In this document: positions 36,142-47,476 of the stretch, piece by piece
How the letters are laid out: each line of letters begins with the position of its first letter
How positions within the stretch are numbered: position 1 is the first letter of the stretch
Assembly: GCA_002812745.2 (NCBI GenBank)
Contig: NCSJ02000026.1
Span: 170,798 to 234,797 of the forward strand
DNA length: 64,000 nt
Source: Scytalidium lignicola
Taxonomy: Eukaryota > Ascomycota > Leotiomycetes
Direction of reading: 5' to 3'
Program-made: the position numbers and the translations under genes
The notes under the pieces: model-generated
Told to the model about the DNA's origin: nothing
The model's database searches: none
Seen by the model: the letters and a program-made list of their open reading frames with translations, nothing else

Positions 36142-38221
36142 CTAGTGATCCTCAACCCATTGCTCAATCCTCTCAACCAGTTGAGTCTTCTTCCCGCTGT
36201 CACTCAGTCCCTTGCCCCTAAGCCAGTCCTTTAACTCTGCCACCTTGTACACTCCTAACTTATCTGCCTGAATAATCTTTCTCAAATCATCTGTGCTCAT
36301 CTCGTCGATGGTTTTGGGGGTAGCTAATGAGGCCTTAGTCTTCTTCTTTCCCCGGTCATCGTCATCAGTTGCTGCATGCTCTCGTTTAACACCCGCAACA
36401 TTGCCTTTTGGCTTCGAGTGTACTTGAGAGAATGATTCTAGCGCCTCTCCCCATTGAATAGCATACTCTCCAGCTCGCTTGTCGATTTGTCTGTATCGAG
36501 GCACCGTCTTGTCGTCTGGCGTCTCAGGTATTTCCTCCTCTAACGCTATGGCCTGTAGGATCCTGTAGTGCCATTGCAATGCCGGATTAGGATATTTCGC
36601 AGGATCGTACATGGCTTTGGGGAGCTGGAGTTGTTGTACGATGATCCTCATCTTATCAATCATTTCATCAGGACTAACGAGAGGATCAGGTGTTTCCGGT
36701 GGGTTGCGGATATCATCTACGAAAGGTAGAGGGTATAGCCACAGGCCTGCAGGTATTACCTGTCCCTTTGCGACGCTATCAAGGCGTTCGTCTAAGGGGA
36801 GAATGGCCACGATAATAGGTGCTGCGTTCGAGCGGGCTATATACCATCCTAGGCCCATCTTTTTGTCTTTTAGCAATTTCTGCCACAGGGCAGAGAAGAC
36901 ACGAGTTGAGCCCACATAATCTTCTTCACTAGGGTAAATGAATGTGGACTTTTTAATCGATGCCCACAATGGTAGCATGGACTGTGGTTTAAACCCAATG
37001 ATTCGAAGAACCGGATGTCCAAAGTTCTTCAGCTCTTTTAGCTCTTCTGGAGTGAAAAAGACATGTCCACCGCCGAATTTATAAGCCTTCCTGATCTCAG
37101 CTTTTTCTAGCGCACGACCTGTGTCCTCTTCCATCTGTGTCGTCTCGCCGGTCACAATCTGAGCTATCTCACCCTCGAGCCAGATGTAGCTGCTTCGAGC
37201 TGGCTTTTGGCTCTGAAGGATGTTATATCCTTTGACGGAGATCTTGAAATCAGGACCAATCTCAAAAGGTAAGTTTGAAAATAAGGCTCTCTTTGCGACC
37301 TGTTTTGAGTTGATATCCGAGATCAATCCGGTAAGCAGCGATATACCATTTCCACCAGAAGCCTTCAATTCAGTTAGCCCCGAAGACAACTCCTCTACCT
37401 CGGTGGGGTCACGATAAATGATATCCTATAAATATTAGCAAATTACAATTAAACATGGAACAAACCACCTACATCGTAGAATTTGGACTTATTGAATTTG
37501 TGATCAGTTCTTGATATGGGAAATAGTTCGATGACAACCCCCAAATCATAGAGATCCTTAGCCCGTACAGCAGCGGCTGCCCTCGCATTCTTATCTACCG
37601 CATGCGGATTATCCTCATCCGTGATAATGAACAATCTCCGTGAGCCGAAATTTGGAGCCTTAGTAGTGAAGATTTGGTTGGCACAAAACAGGACATTAGG
37701 CATCGACACCTGTTCTTTTGCTGGTTGCAATATCTCCTTGCCGACGTCCTCATCTTCAACAAGCTCTCTTAATTCCTTAACATCGGCAGCTGAGGGAACG
37801 TCTAAATCTGTGAACAGATAGCAATGCGGATACGCAAGGCCACTTTGCTGGTCGGAGTGCTGTTCTTGGAATTTCGATTTTTCCGTGCCAAAGAGAAGAA
37901 CGCCTATCATATCCTTCGGATTTGATATTATTCGTTGTTGCATAATCATGTATGCACACTTCAGTGCTGCCGAAGCCGGGCTGTCCTGTTCATCTTTTTT
38001 AGAGTCAGACGACGGAGGAGGGGTAACCATAGTATTGCTGATATCGATTGCGAAGAGAACGGCATCTTTTTGAGATCTGTAATCCTGATTATTGGGTCAG
38101 AAATAAAAACATGCACAATGCAGTTCTGGGAGGACTAGAGCGCTAGTACATTCTCATCGAAGTCATCTTCATCTTCTTGCTCTTCTTCATCGGGTTTCCA
38201 TTTCTTCTCCTGATCGGCCAT
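36142..38221 (-). CDS. KU70: DNA end-binding protein Ku70
   Basis: With Ku80 it forms the ring that binds double-strand breaks for non-homologous end joining and guards telomeres. Model: exon 1 38221-38150 ([24 protein letters not shown]), intron 38149-38085 (65 nt), exon 2 38084-37473, intron 37472-37426 (47 nt, GTAGGT...TTATAG), exon 3 37425-36142; 655 aa. The splices join DEN to [19 protein letters not shown] and FYD to DIIYRD. Domains: N-terminal von Willebrand-like alpha/beta part (about 25-230, with [11 protein letters not shown]), central Ku beta-barrel (about 260-480, with [33 protein letters not shown]), C-terminal arm, and a SAP DNA-binding helix pair at the end (about 615-655, [27 protein letters not shown]). 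The frame is intact. Confidence 0.95.
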
Positions 38222-39001
38222 GATGTCGAACGGAGTGACGTTATCGACAATAGGCAGAGTATTTGTATATATAGTTATTTGATTTAATTCTTTCAAATAA
38301 AAGTTGGTTTACATTCAATTGTCGTTCTTGGGAATAGTGTTACTGTCATAAGATTCGACAAGATGTCTATGGAATCGCCTCTTCTCCTCTCCTCGGTAGG
38401 CTGCCGTCATAGTTTGATGGAGCCAACGCGTCGTAGCAAACGTAGACGCGACGTCAGATGTCGCCTGTTCACGTGACTGAGCCGACATCGCAAATGAGGA
38501 TCTCATTCTTTAAATTTATGACACGTGACTAACGTCATACAAAAGGTACATGGGATGATGCATGGCCTGAGGTATCAACAGAGACAAGGCTGCCAATATC
38601 TGCTTTGCGTGCGCTTGTTTTATTGCGTGCTTTGGTGATCCNAAACGCCGTATTTATATAGAGTAGACTATATTTATAATGCTACTTGCACGCCAGAGAA
38701 CTATTCAAAGTGATTGGAACAGAGTACAATTGATTACGTGAAGATATACCCGGGGTCTGCTTTCACAAGGTTGCGGGATCTGAAGGGCAAGACACAGGTC
38801 ACGTGCCACAGCCCTGCGATTGCGTGCTCGCCGGCTCGTGACCGAGGAGGGGAAAATCAAAGGCAGAAGAGAGGTAATTGAGTTGGCTCCTGTTGGTCAG
38901 CCGCTCCCGCAGCTTGGTCTACACCCACATCCCGAACTTCGCCCCGGCCTGGACGAGAGTTTTGCTTGAGTGGCACCCCCAAAAAGTATTTTTGCTCAAA
39001 G
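38222..39001. promoter_or_regulatory. Divergent promoter Ku70/sulfite reductase with E-boxes
   Basis: A 780-bp region between two divergent starts. It has three CACGTG hexamers: 38470-38475 (inside the palindrome TCACGTGA), 38522-38527 and 38800-38805. In yeast, Cbf1-Met4 acts through TCACGTG in sulfur genes, so control of the sulfite reductase through these sites is a reasonable inference; which gene they serve is not shown. An N lies at 38642. Confidence 0.45.
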
Positions 39002-42000
39002 ATGGCAGCCCTCGCCCTTCGTTCTCAGCAACTCCAATCTCCTTCAGACCCGCGGAGAGCCAGAGGCCAGCATTCAGACTCAATGGCTGCAGCGTCCTCC
39101 AAGATTCACTCGCCTGAAGAGGCCGGTACGTATCCTTCTCTGATTGCGTGCTCCCCAGCTTGCATAGCAGGCATCCCCGCCTTCGGACGAGTGTTGCAGA
39201 CGTAGTTACAGTGACAGTGGCTGATGGTTTTTCGGCGTTGTGAATAGTGGCTCGAATCGCATACCTGTCCAGCGATGTAATTATCTCGGTGCAGCCTTCG
39301 CAATCCCTCGAATCCAACTTCTCATCGCATTTTTCACAATTTGCAGCGCAGAAGGAGCCCGGTCTGCTAGCTACTAGCGAGCATAATATTCCTGAGGTGG
39401 GGGAAATCTTAATACAGCTTCATATATGTTGCACAATTTTGCATAAGACTTACGACCAGGAATTTTAACAGATCCAAACCGTGCGACATAACGCCGACCC
39501 ATTACTGTCCGTCTTCGCGCCAATTCGAAATGGCAAGCTGGTTACGGTCACGACAACCTCTTCAATCCTCATTTCTGCCGTGCCACACCTGTACCGGCTA
39601 GCAAACTACCCCGTAGTTCTCCATGTTTCCCTCCACCTCGCGCAATACCCCGACTACTCCTCCATCACTTCCATCCGTAATTCGGGTTTCACATTCTTGC
39701 AATCGGAGACTTTGCAAGAGGCCCAAGATATAGCACTAACCGCGCATGCACTTGCCATCAAGTCGGGCAAGGGAGTCATCCATTTCTTTAATGCTAGTTC
39801 CTCCATTGATGATACCCCAATTCCGTTCGAGAATCTTGAAGTGGTGAAGGAAATCTTAGATCTCCCAACTGCAAGACGACTTCAGCGTACCAAATTCCCT
39901 AGCTCTAGCATCTATGCCGATGATGGCAAGGCTGCGACTATCAGCGAGCCTCTCGCTGTCCCGGCTGCTGACCAAGCGATGGAAGGAGTGGAACCTTCTT
40001 CAGTAGAATCGCCAGCTGGCTCAATCCCATCAAAGACTTCTTCCATCGGATCGTCTAAGGAAGGCCAAGATAGCAGCGTAGATAGCCGCGGTACGCCATC
40101 ATCAGCGACTACGATCGATGGGGTTCAGGAGCGCACTGTCACGTCGGACGTTATTTATAACTTAGTCTCTTCTATCTGGTCTCAGCTTTATCAATCAGTC
40201 GGACGAGAATATACACCATTCCATTATTCTGGCCCTTCCGATGCCACTGCTGCTATTTTCATCTTTGGATCAGATGCCGGATTATTTGCGAAGACCATTG
40301 ATGAGGCAAAGCCCAACGATGCTTATGCTAAAGCTGGTATCTTGACTGTGCGCCTATACCGACCTTGGCTAAGTGAGAAGCTCATTGAGACACTCCCGAA
40401 ATCGATTAAAAGACTAGCCGTTCTGGAGCAGATTCGGAGGAAGACGACAAAATGGGGACCATTACTTCTGGATTTGTTAACAACTTTGAAATCTGGACCT
40501 ACGGGTGGTCTTGAAGTCATTGTGGGCCATCAGCTTGGTTACATTGCACCAGAGGCCGTCGAGCAAGCTCTTCGGGGTGTCTTCCAGAATCTCAAGTCGG
40601 AGAAGCCCATCCAGAACTTGGAAGTTGGTATCCCTGAAGGTCCAACGGACGACTCAGAAGAGTACGACCTTTCGCAGCCCAAGGTCGAGTCAGCTTACAC
40701 GAAAATTTTGAACCAAGTGTTTGGCGAAAAGCTATACGTAGCAAATGCGATTTCCTCAAAGAATGCCGGCGTTTCTACAGAGTTAGCCACCAACCCTGAA
40801 TTTGGATTTGGATCACTGTTAGCTAGGAAGGAGCATCGTGAACGCTTTGTTGACGAAGTGCAAAAAGCATCATCGTCCAAGGAATTCGTCACTGAGTCAC
40901 CTAAGCCATGGCTTTCTAGGTGGGTTTCAAGCTGGGGCGATGATGAGAAGACAGATAAGTTTGCGGAGGAGATCATTCCTCGTCTGCTAACAGACGGATC
41001 TCGAATTGCACAAACCTTGCTTACAAAGAGAGCTCTGTTCCGCAAGGAATCACAATGGCTAATCGGATCCGATGCATGGGCCTATGACCTAGGAAATTCC
41101 GGTGTGCATCATGTTATTGCATCTGGCGAGAACATTAACATGCTTATCATTGATTCAACACCATATTCTGAACATGCGGCATCTGATGCAGCGCGGAGGA
41201 AGAAGGATATCGGCTTGTACGCTATGAACTTTGGAAACGCATATGTTGCCTCAGTGGCAGTGTACAGTTCATACACCCAAGTCCTTGAAGCAATGATCGA
41301 GGCTGACAAGTTCAACGGCCCCTCAGTGGTTCTTGCTTATCTTCCATACTTGAAGGAGAATGACACTCCGTTAACTGTATTACAAGAAACCAAGAAGGCG
41401 GTCGACCTTGGATACTGGCCGCTTTACAGATGGAACCCACATAATGAAGAACGAGGAGAGCCGAATTTCTCCTTGGACTCCGAGCGTATCAAGAAGGAGC
41501 TTAAGGCATTCCTCAATCGGGAAAATCACCTTACGATGTTGGTGAAGAAGAACCCTGAATTTGCCTCCAGCATTTCTCAGGACTATGGCACTGAAGTTCG
41601 GGCCCTTCAAAAGCGTAAAGCTAAGGATGCTTATAACCAGCTCCTGGAGGGTCTTTTCGGAGCCCCTTTAACTATCCTGTTTGCTTCTGACAACGGAAAT
41701 GCTCAATCACTTGCCAAGCGACTTGGTACCAGAGGAAAAGCCAGAGGTCTGAAAACTATTGTTATGGCTATGGAAGATTACCCCCTTGAAGATCTTCCAA
41801 GTGAGGAAAACATAGTCTTTATCACTAGCACTGCAGGCCAGGGTGAATTCCCACAAAATGGACGTGCATTCTGGGATGCCATCAAGGACAACACCGACCT
41901 GGATCTCGCGTCTATCAATTATTCAGTGTTCTCCCTTGGTGATAGCCATTACTGGCCTCGCAAGGAAGATAAGGTGTATTACAACAAGCCAGGAAAGGAT

Positions 42001-43945
42001 CTTGACCGGGTTCTGGCCAACTTAGGCGGGAAGCGCCTTGCTGATATTGGTCTCGGTGACGATCAAGACCCAGATGCATTCCAGACTGGGTACCAAGTTT
42101 GGGAGCCTCTGATTTGGCAAGCACTCGGAGTCGACAAAGTAGAGGGTCTTCCGGATGATCCCCCACCAATCACGAATGAAGACATTAAAGCAGGCTCAAA
42201 CTTTTTACGTGGTACAATTATGGAAGGTCTTGCAGACATGTCAACTATGTCCATCTCTGCAGCAGACTCACAATTAACCAAGTTCCATGGTACTTATATG
42301 CAAGATGACCGAGATCTGCGGGACGAGCGCAAGGCACAAGGCTTGGAGCCTGCCTATGGATTTATGATCCGATGTAGACTGCCTGGTGGTGTCGCAACAC
42401 CCAAGCAATGGATTCAAATGGATGACATCAGCAACAGTTTTGGTAATGAAACTATGAAACTGACAACTCGTCAAACCTTCCAGTTTCATGGAGTTATCAA
42501 GACAAAGCTGAGATCAGCCATGCGTGCAATCAATAAGGCCCTGATGACAACAATTGCTGCTTGTGGTGATGTGAACAGAAACGTCATGTGTAGCAGTTTG
42601 CCGACCGCTTCACAATACCATAAAGAAGTATGGCAATGTGCACAGAAGATCTCTGATCATCTCCTGCCACAAACTTCTGCATATCATGAGATCTGGTTGA
42701 AGGATGAGGATAATAAGCAGACCCAAGTTGCCGGCGATGCTGTTCAAGATTTTGAACCTCTCTATGGCCCCACATATCTTCCCAGAAAGTTCAAGATCAC
42801 AATTGCAATCCCTCCGCATAATGATACCGATGTATATGCACATGATATCGGTCTCATTGCTATCAAGGGTAAGGATGGTCGCTTGGCTGGCTTTAACCTT
42901 CTCGCTGGTGGTGGTATGGGTGTGACACACAACAACAAGAAGACTTACCCTCGAACTGGATCGATGTTTGGATTTGTCCCGACCAACAAAGTTCACATCG
43001 CCTGTGAGAAAATCATGCTCGTTCAACGCGATTTTGGAGACCGCAAGAACCGTAAGCATGCTCGTCTGAAGTATACCATTGATGACATGGGCGTCGATGT
43101 CTTCCGCGGCAAGGTTGAGGATCTCTGGGGCGATCGATTCGGGAAGCCACAACCATTCAAATTTGTAAGCAACATCGACACTTTTGGATGGCAGAAGGAT
43201 GAGCTGGGCATGAACCACTTCACCTTCTTCATTGAAAACGGTCGTGTTGAGGATAGAGCTGATTTCCAAATGAAGACTGGTCTGCGTGAAATTGCTAAGA
43301 TTCATAAGGGCGAATTCCGCTTAACTGGTAACCAGCATTTGATCCTTAGCAATATTAGTGACGAAGATGTGCCAAGGATGAAGCAGTTGATGGCCAAGTA
43401 CAAGCTTGACAATATACAATACACTGGCCTACGCCTCTCCTCGTCTTCTTGTGTCGCCTTCCCAACCTGTGGGCTCGCAATGGCGGAATCCGAGCGATAT
43501 TTACCTGTCCTCATTACCAAGCTTGAGAAGACTCTCGAGGAGAACGGTCTCAGTCAAGACTCGATCGTCATGCGTATGACTGGTTGTCCCAATGGTTGCG
43601 CAAGACCTTGGTTGGCAGAAGTAGCCTTCGTCGGTAAAGCCTTCGGTGCCTACAACATGTATTTGGGCGGTGGCTACCACGGTCAGCGTCTGAATAAGCT
43701 ATACAGAGCCAGTATTAAGGAGGATGAAATCTTGGAAATCATGAAGCCGCTATTGAAGCGGTATGCGCTGGAGCGACAAGGGGGAGAACATTTTGGTGAT
43801 TTCGTTCTCCGGGTAGGCATTATCAAAGAGACGACTGAGGGCAAGACCTTCCATGATGATGTAAGTTGAGCCGTTGCATTTTACTATTTTAAAACAAAAC
43901 TAACAAGTATAATAGGTCGCGGAAGAAGAATCCGATGAGGAATGA
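39002..43945 (+). CDS. MET5: Sulfite reductase [NADPH] beta (hemoprotein) subunit
   Basis: Reduces sulfite to sulfide for cysteine and methionine synthesis, using a siroheme and a 4Fe-4S cluster, partnered by the flavoprotein alpha subunit. Model: exon 1 39002-39125, intron 39126-39247 (GTACGT...AATAG), exon 2 39248-39396, intron 39397-39471 (weak GTGGGG donor, AACAG acceptor), exon 3 39472-43860, intron 43861-43915 (55 nt, GTAAGT, CTAAC branch), exon 4 43916-43945; about 1563 aa. Order: pyruvate-ferredoxin-oxidoreductase/transketolase-like N-terminal region, flavodoxin domain (about 825-970, ILFASDNGNAQSLAKRL), ferredoxin-like half domains, then cluster/siroheme cysteines in SSSSCVAFPTCG (about 1418) and MTGCPNGCARPW (about 1461). 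The acidic C-terminus EEEESDEE is in the last exon. The frame is intact. Confidence 0.95.
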
Positions 43946-44755
43946 TTCCTTTAAACAAAAACCCTGATAATTTCAAGTATATAGTTTGTCTAAGTATATA
44001 ACTTTGCATTATGGCGTGCATATCATTTTCTAGCATGGTTTTTAACTCATCATTTTCATGCTCACTTCTCTCCTACGTGGAGTAAATCAAAATAACCGGG
44101 GGGGTTGGGATGAAATGCAAAATTGTTTGCGAATGAGCTTGATGAGCTAAAACCTCTTATCTTAAGGAAGTAAAATTCCACAACCAAAAATCAAAACATG
44201 AAAAAATGGTATATAGAGCATGAAATATGAATGAATAAAAAATATATCTAAATAAAACCACTAGTTCGCAAAAGTTCTATTTGTAATGCTCTGTCGTGTG
44301 TCGTGTTTCCTGAAATGAAGCGTATGTAAACATGACATGATTTTTCGAGCACTGGTACAAGTACACGTGTATTTGGAAGTATATATACGCTCTTATTATA
44401 ATTAATCATGAATAGAATGTGAAATATTTATGAAATATCTGCTGCTCTCTTTTAGGACATTACATATTTAACTACCCTCCATTTAGTACAAACGAATCAC
44501 CGTAAACTGCCTTCCTCTTTTCTAATTAAATAGGTAATATAAACCCCTNAAAAAAGACCCAGATTCTATATCAAAACTTTAATAATGTTCGCCTCTAANT
44601 TTTTTCCTTATTCCAATCTATATGTGAGTACGCCATAGAACCAGAACGCAAGAAATTACGCTCCCTAAAACCCATTCATGCTACGTTATGCTAATAATGC
44701 CTAGACTAAAGAGAAAAAAAGAACTTCCAAGATGCCATTCCCTAAAAAAGAAAAC
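43946..44755. other. Convergent 3' spacer
   Basis: 810 bp between two convergent genes. AT-rich, with Ns at 44549 and 44599 beside A and T runs. Presumed 3' UTRs only. Confidence 0.6.
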
Positions 44756-46612
44756 TTACTGCTTTTCTCTTCCTTTTTCCTTACCATTTTCATCCTCCTT
44801 TTCTGGTTCACTGGGTAAGTCTCCTTCAGGCGTCTGCTCCTCTAGGATCTGTGGGTCCTGAACACCTGCCTCTTCTTCTCGCCTCTTGCGGTCCTTCTCC
44901 TGTTTCTTAATATCCTCCTTCACTGCCCGATCTTCTCTCCATTTCGGTCCCCATTTGAGCTCGATGAACAACAGCGGCATAGTAGCAACACACACGAGAC
45001 TGATGAACGTGAAACACCATCCATTCCCCATACGCTCAATCATAATGTTGATGATACCCGTCCCGCCGGCACCCATGAAGCAGCGGACAAGATTATTCGC
45101 CGCGGTAGCCGTGCTGGGACTCTGCGGGTAAAGATCAATCAACAGCGTAGCCATGATGTTAAACGAGCCGTTCAGGCAAAGGCCGATGATGAAGTGGAAG
45201 ATCAATGGTACGGCGAGATTCACGTGCTTCTCGAGGACCCAGCCGTAGCAGAGGATAGCAACCAGACCAATCAGCAGCGGGGTCCAGATGATGCCGAGCC
45301 GAGCGCTCTCGATCGGGAAGTGCCGCAGGTCGTCCCCGCGCTTGCGATCGATGGTGAAGCCGATTTCTTTGGCGACGCGACGGTAATTGGCATCCAACAT
45401 GCGGCCGTTGATGAAGCTGGCCAANGCGCAACCGCATCCAAAGGGTAGGTAGCAGAGACCGATTTGAAGGTCATTAAAGTGGTAAATGTTGTTAAAGTTT
45501 AGAGGGATCGAAGCCATCATGTCATAGAAGGCTGTGTAGACGAGGGAGGCATAGAGGAGGACACAGAACATGTCCTTTTCCATAATGATATATATGGTTT
45601 TCAATGGGTTGGGAATGCGGAGGTGTCGAGAGCGTGCAAGTTCAGCCTGAGCAAGACGACGACCCTCAGCAGATACGGTGCGAGAGAGCTGGCCCTGGGA
45701 CTTCGAGGCTTTGCGAAAACGACGGTATTCCATGTATGTCATGTTCCAACCCTGTGGTGGTACGGACCCATTTCCAACGACGTTGCGGCCCGTTTCAGGA
45801 ACGAACAATGCGTATGGCACCAAGAAGCATCCGGCTATGATGACGAGGAACCAAAAGATGGATCTCCAACCCAAGAACTGTGCCAGAATGCCTCCTATTG
45901 TAGGTCCCAAAGCTGGTCCCATCATCGTTCCCATTCCAAGTATGCCGACATATTTCCCCCTCTCGGAACTCGTGGAGATATCTGCTACCACTCCATAGCC
46001 CAAGGCAATTGCGCCACTGCTTCCAGTACTCTGTAGACACCGAAGGACAAAGAGCGCGGCATAGCTATTTTGTAGAGCTAGGCCGATGTTCGCGCCCAGG
46101 TAGACTATAAATGCGATGATGTAGGCTGGCCGACGACCTGCCATATCTGCAAGATCTCCTGTGATCGTAGGTGCCAGGCCTTGGAAGATCATGTATGACG
46201 TGAGGGTTAGATTAATTAGAGTGTGCGAGACATTGAGGTGCTCAGCGAGGGGGTTTAAGGCGGGAAAGTAAATGTTTGCCGAGGTGGGTGATATGAAAGA
46301 TCCCCATGTGACCATGATGATGATGACTCGTTTCTGCCATGGCGTAAAGACTGAGTAGAGAGGACGGGTGGAGACAGGCGCCAATTGCTCGAGGTCTAGA
46401 GGCTCCTCTGAGGTGTGTTGTGGAGTGTCTTTGCTGTCGTCCTTGATGGAAGTGTTGCTGGACGCATTCGGAGAGTGGTCGTGTGAGGAGGAGGATGTTC
46501 TCGAGATGGCTCGCTGTGGCTTTGTGGATGGCTCGTCCGGTAGTTGTTCTGGAGCAGCCAATCCCCACTCGGCAGCCTTCTCGTAGTCGGAGAGCGTGAT
46601 GTTTGAATTCAT
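44756..46612 (-). CDS. MFS transporter, DHA1 family (Qdr-like)
   Basis: Proton-coupled transporter of drugs or organic acids at the plasma membrane. Intronless, 618 aa. The hydrophilic N-terminus (about 1-90, Ser/Thr-rich) precedes 12 predicted helices split by a loop at about 290-350. Motif A appears as GDLADMAGRRPAYI, motif C as GPALGPTIGGILAQFLGWRSIFW, and the first helix region as WGSFISPTSANIYFPALNPLAEHLNVS, all typical of DHA1 drug:H+ antiporters near the quinidine-resistance group. The C-terminus is strongly charged. The N at 45425 is a wobble base in an alanine codon (GCN) and does not shift the frame. It lies next to the FAD hydroxylase and gentisate dioxygenase, so transport of an aromatic acid is plausible but unproven. 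Confidence 0.9.
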   Translation of the reverse strand: MNSNITLSDYEKAAEWGLAAPEQLPDEPSTKPQRAISRTSSSSHDHSPNASSNTSIKDDSKDTPQHTSEEPLDLEQLAPVSTRPLYSVFTPWQKRVIIIMVTWGSFISPTSANIYFPALNPLAEHLNVSHTLINLTLTSYMIFQGLAPTITGDLADMAGRRPAYIIAFIVYLGANIGLALQNSYAALFVLRCLQSTGSSGAIALGYGVVADISTSSERGKYVGILGMGTMMGPALGPTIGGILAQFLGWRSIFWFLVIIAGCFLVPYALFVPETGRNVVGNGSVPPQGWNMTYMEYRRFRKASKSQGQLSRTVSAEGRRLAQAELARSRHLRIPNPLKTIYIIMEKDMFCVLLYASLVYTAFYDMMASIPLNFNNIYHFNDLQIGLCYLPFGCGCXLASFINGRMLDANYRRVAKEIGFTIDRKRGDDLRHFPIESARLGIIWTPLLIGLVAILCYGWVLEKHVNLAVPLIFHFIIGLCLNGSFNIMATLLIDLYPQSPSTATAANNLVRCFMGAGGTGIINIMIERMGNGWCFTFISLVCVATMPLLFIELKWGPKWREDRAVKEDIKKQEKDRKRREEEAGVQDPQILEEQTPEGDLPSEPEKEDENGKEKGREKQ

Positions 46613-47476
46613 GATGAGGCGAGCAAGAGAATCACGACATGTAGTATTTCATACATGCCACACAAGACACCAGACACAAGGCACAGATTCGGTGGAGAAA
46701 GAGCAATGATGACAAAAGGACTACACTGCAAAGATGCAGGACTAGAGTAGTTACTTGGGAGAGCACTAGAATGTAATGTATGGCACGATACTTGCTAGAC
46801 GCGGTCCGGCAAGCAATGGATTTAATGATCTAGCCCAAAGGTGAAGTGTAACCAAGNAAAAAAAGAGAAAAGCCACCGAAGGAGACGAAGGAACGAAGGC
46901 ACCAAACAAATAAAAAAGATTAGCAAGAGACTGACTAGAAAAGGAAAGGCCTACATTTTAATTTATTCAAGGACCCCGGGAATAATTGGGACATAAGCAA
47001 CAAATCGAATCAGATTGGATGCAATCAATCTTGCGGTGGACAGAAATACCTTCGCAATCTTCGAAGACACTGCAGATGGGGGGGAGAAAAAAATGCTGGA
47101 GTGGCTCGAAAGTGGAAACTCAAGCGCGCCGTCATAGCCGATTTCCGATAACGCTCTTACCGTTGGACGGGCACTAGAAATGGGGGGAGACCCTGTGATT
47201 TTCACGTGACAGAGATAGCCCGTGCACTTTACTGTGCAGTTACGCCTGGACTTCGGGTCGGATTAATGTTTTGCCTGGATAGCTAATCACGTGGTATTTT
47301 GACTTACGTAATCTGCAATTCTCGAAGGAATTGTCAAACGCGATGATTCTCCCCTCCCCGTACTACTTTCCTGACTTCATTCTGACCTAGTTTGTGATCA
47401 CGGTTTGAAATTAACATAGTGGTAAGTACCATTATACATGCGAAATTATGTCTTCCTAAGATTATCAAACATGGTG
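46613..47476. other. Spacer, MFS promoter and 3' end of the hydroxylase
   Basis: 864 bp. It contains an N (46857), a second copy of the dispersed 73-bp block (47239-47311) and CACGTG at 47202-47207. No gene seen. Confidence 0.6.
47239..47311 (+). repeat. Dispersed 73-bp block, copy B
   Basis: Aligns without gaps to 18832-18904: GTTACGCCTGGA, GGGTCGGATTAATGTTTTGC, CACGTGG at 47288-47294, nine bases, TTACGTAATC. It sits about 630 bp upstream of the MFS start. Confidence 0.65.

Noticed and set aside
45425..45425. Possible frameshift at an N in the first MFS gene
   Set aside because: The frame is open and membrane helices continue on both sides with the N counted, so it is a simple ambiguous base.
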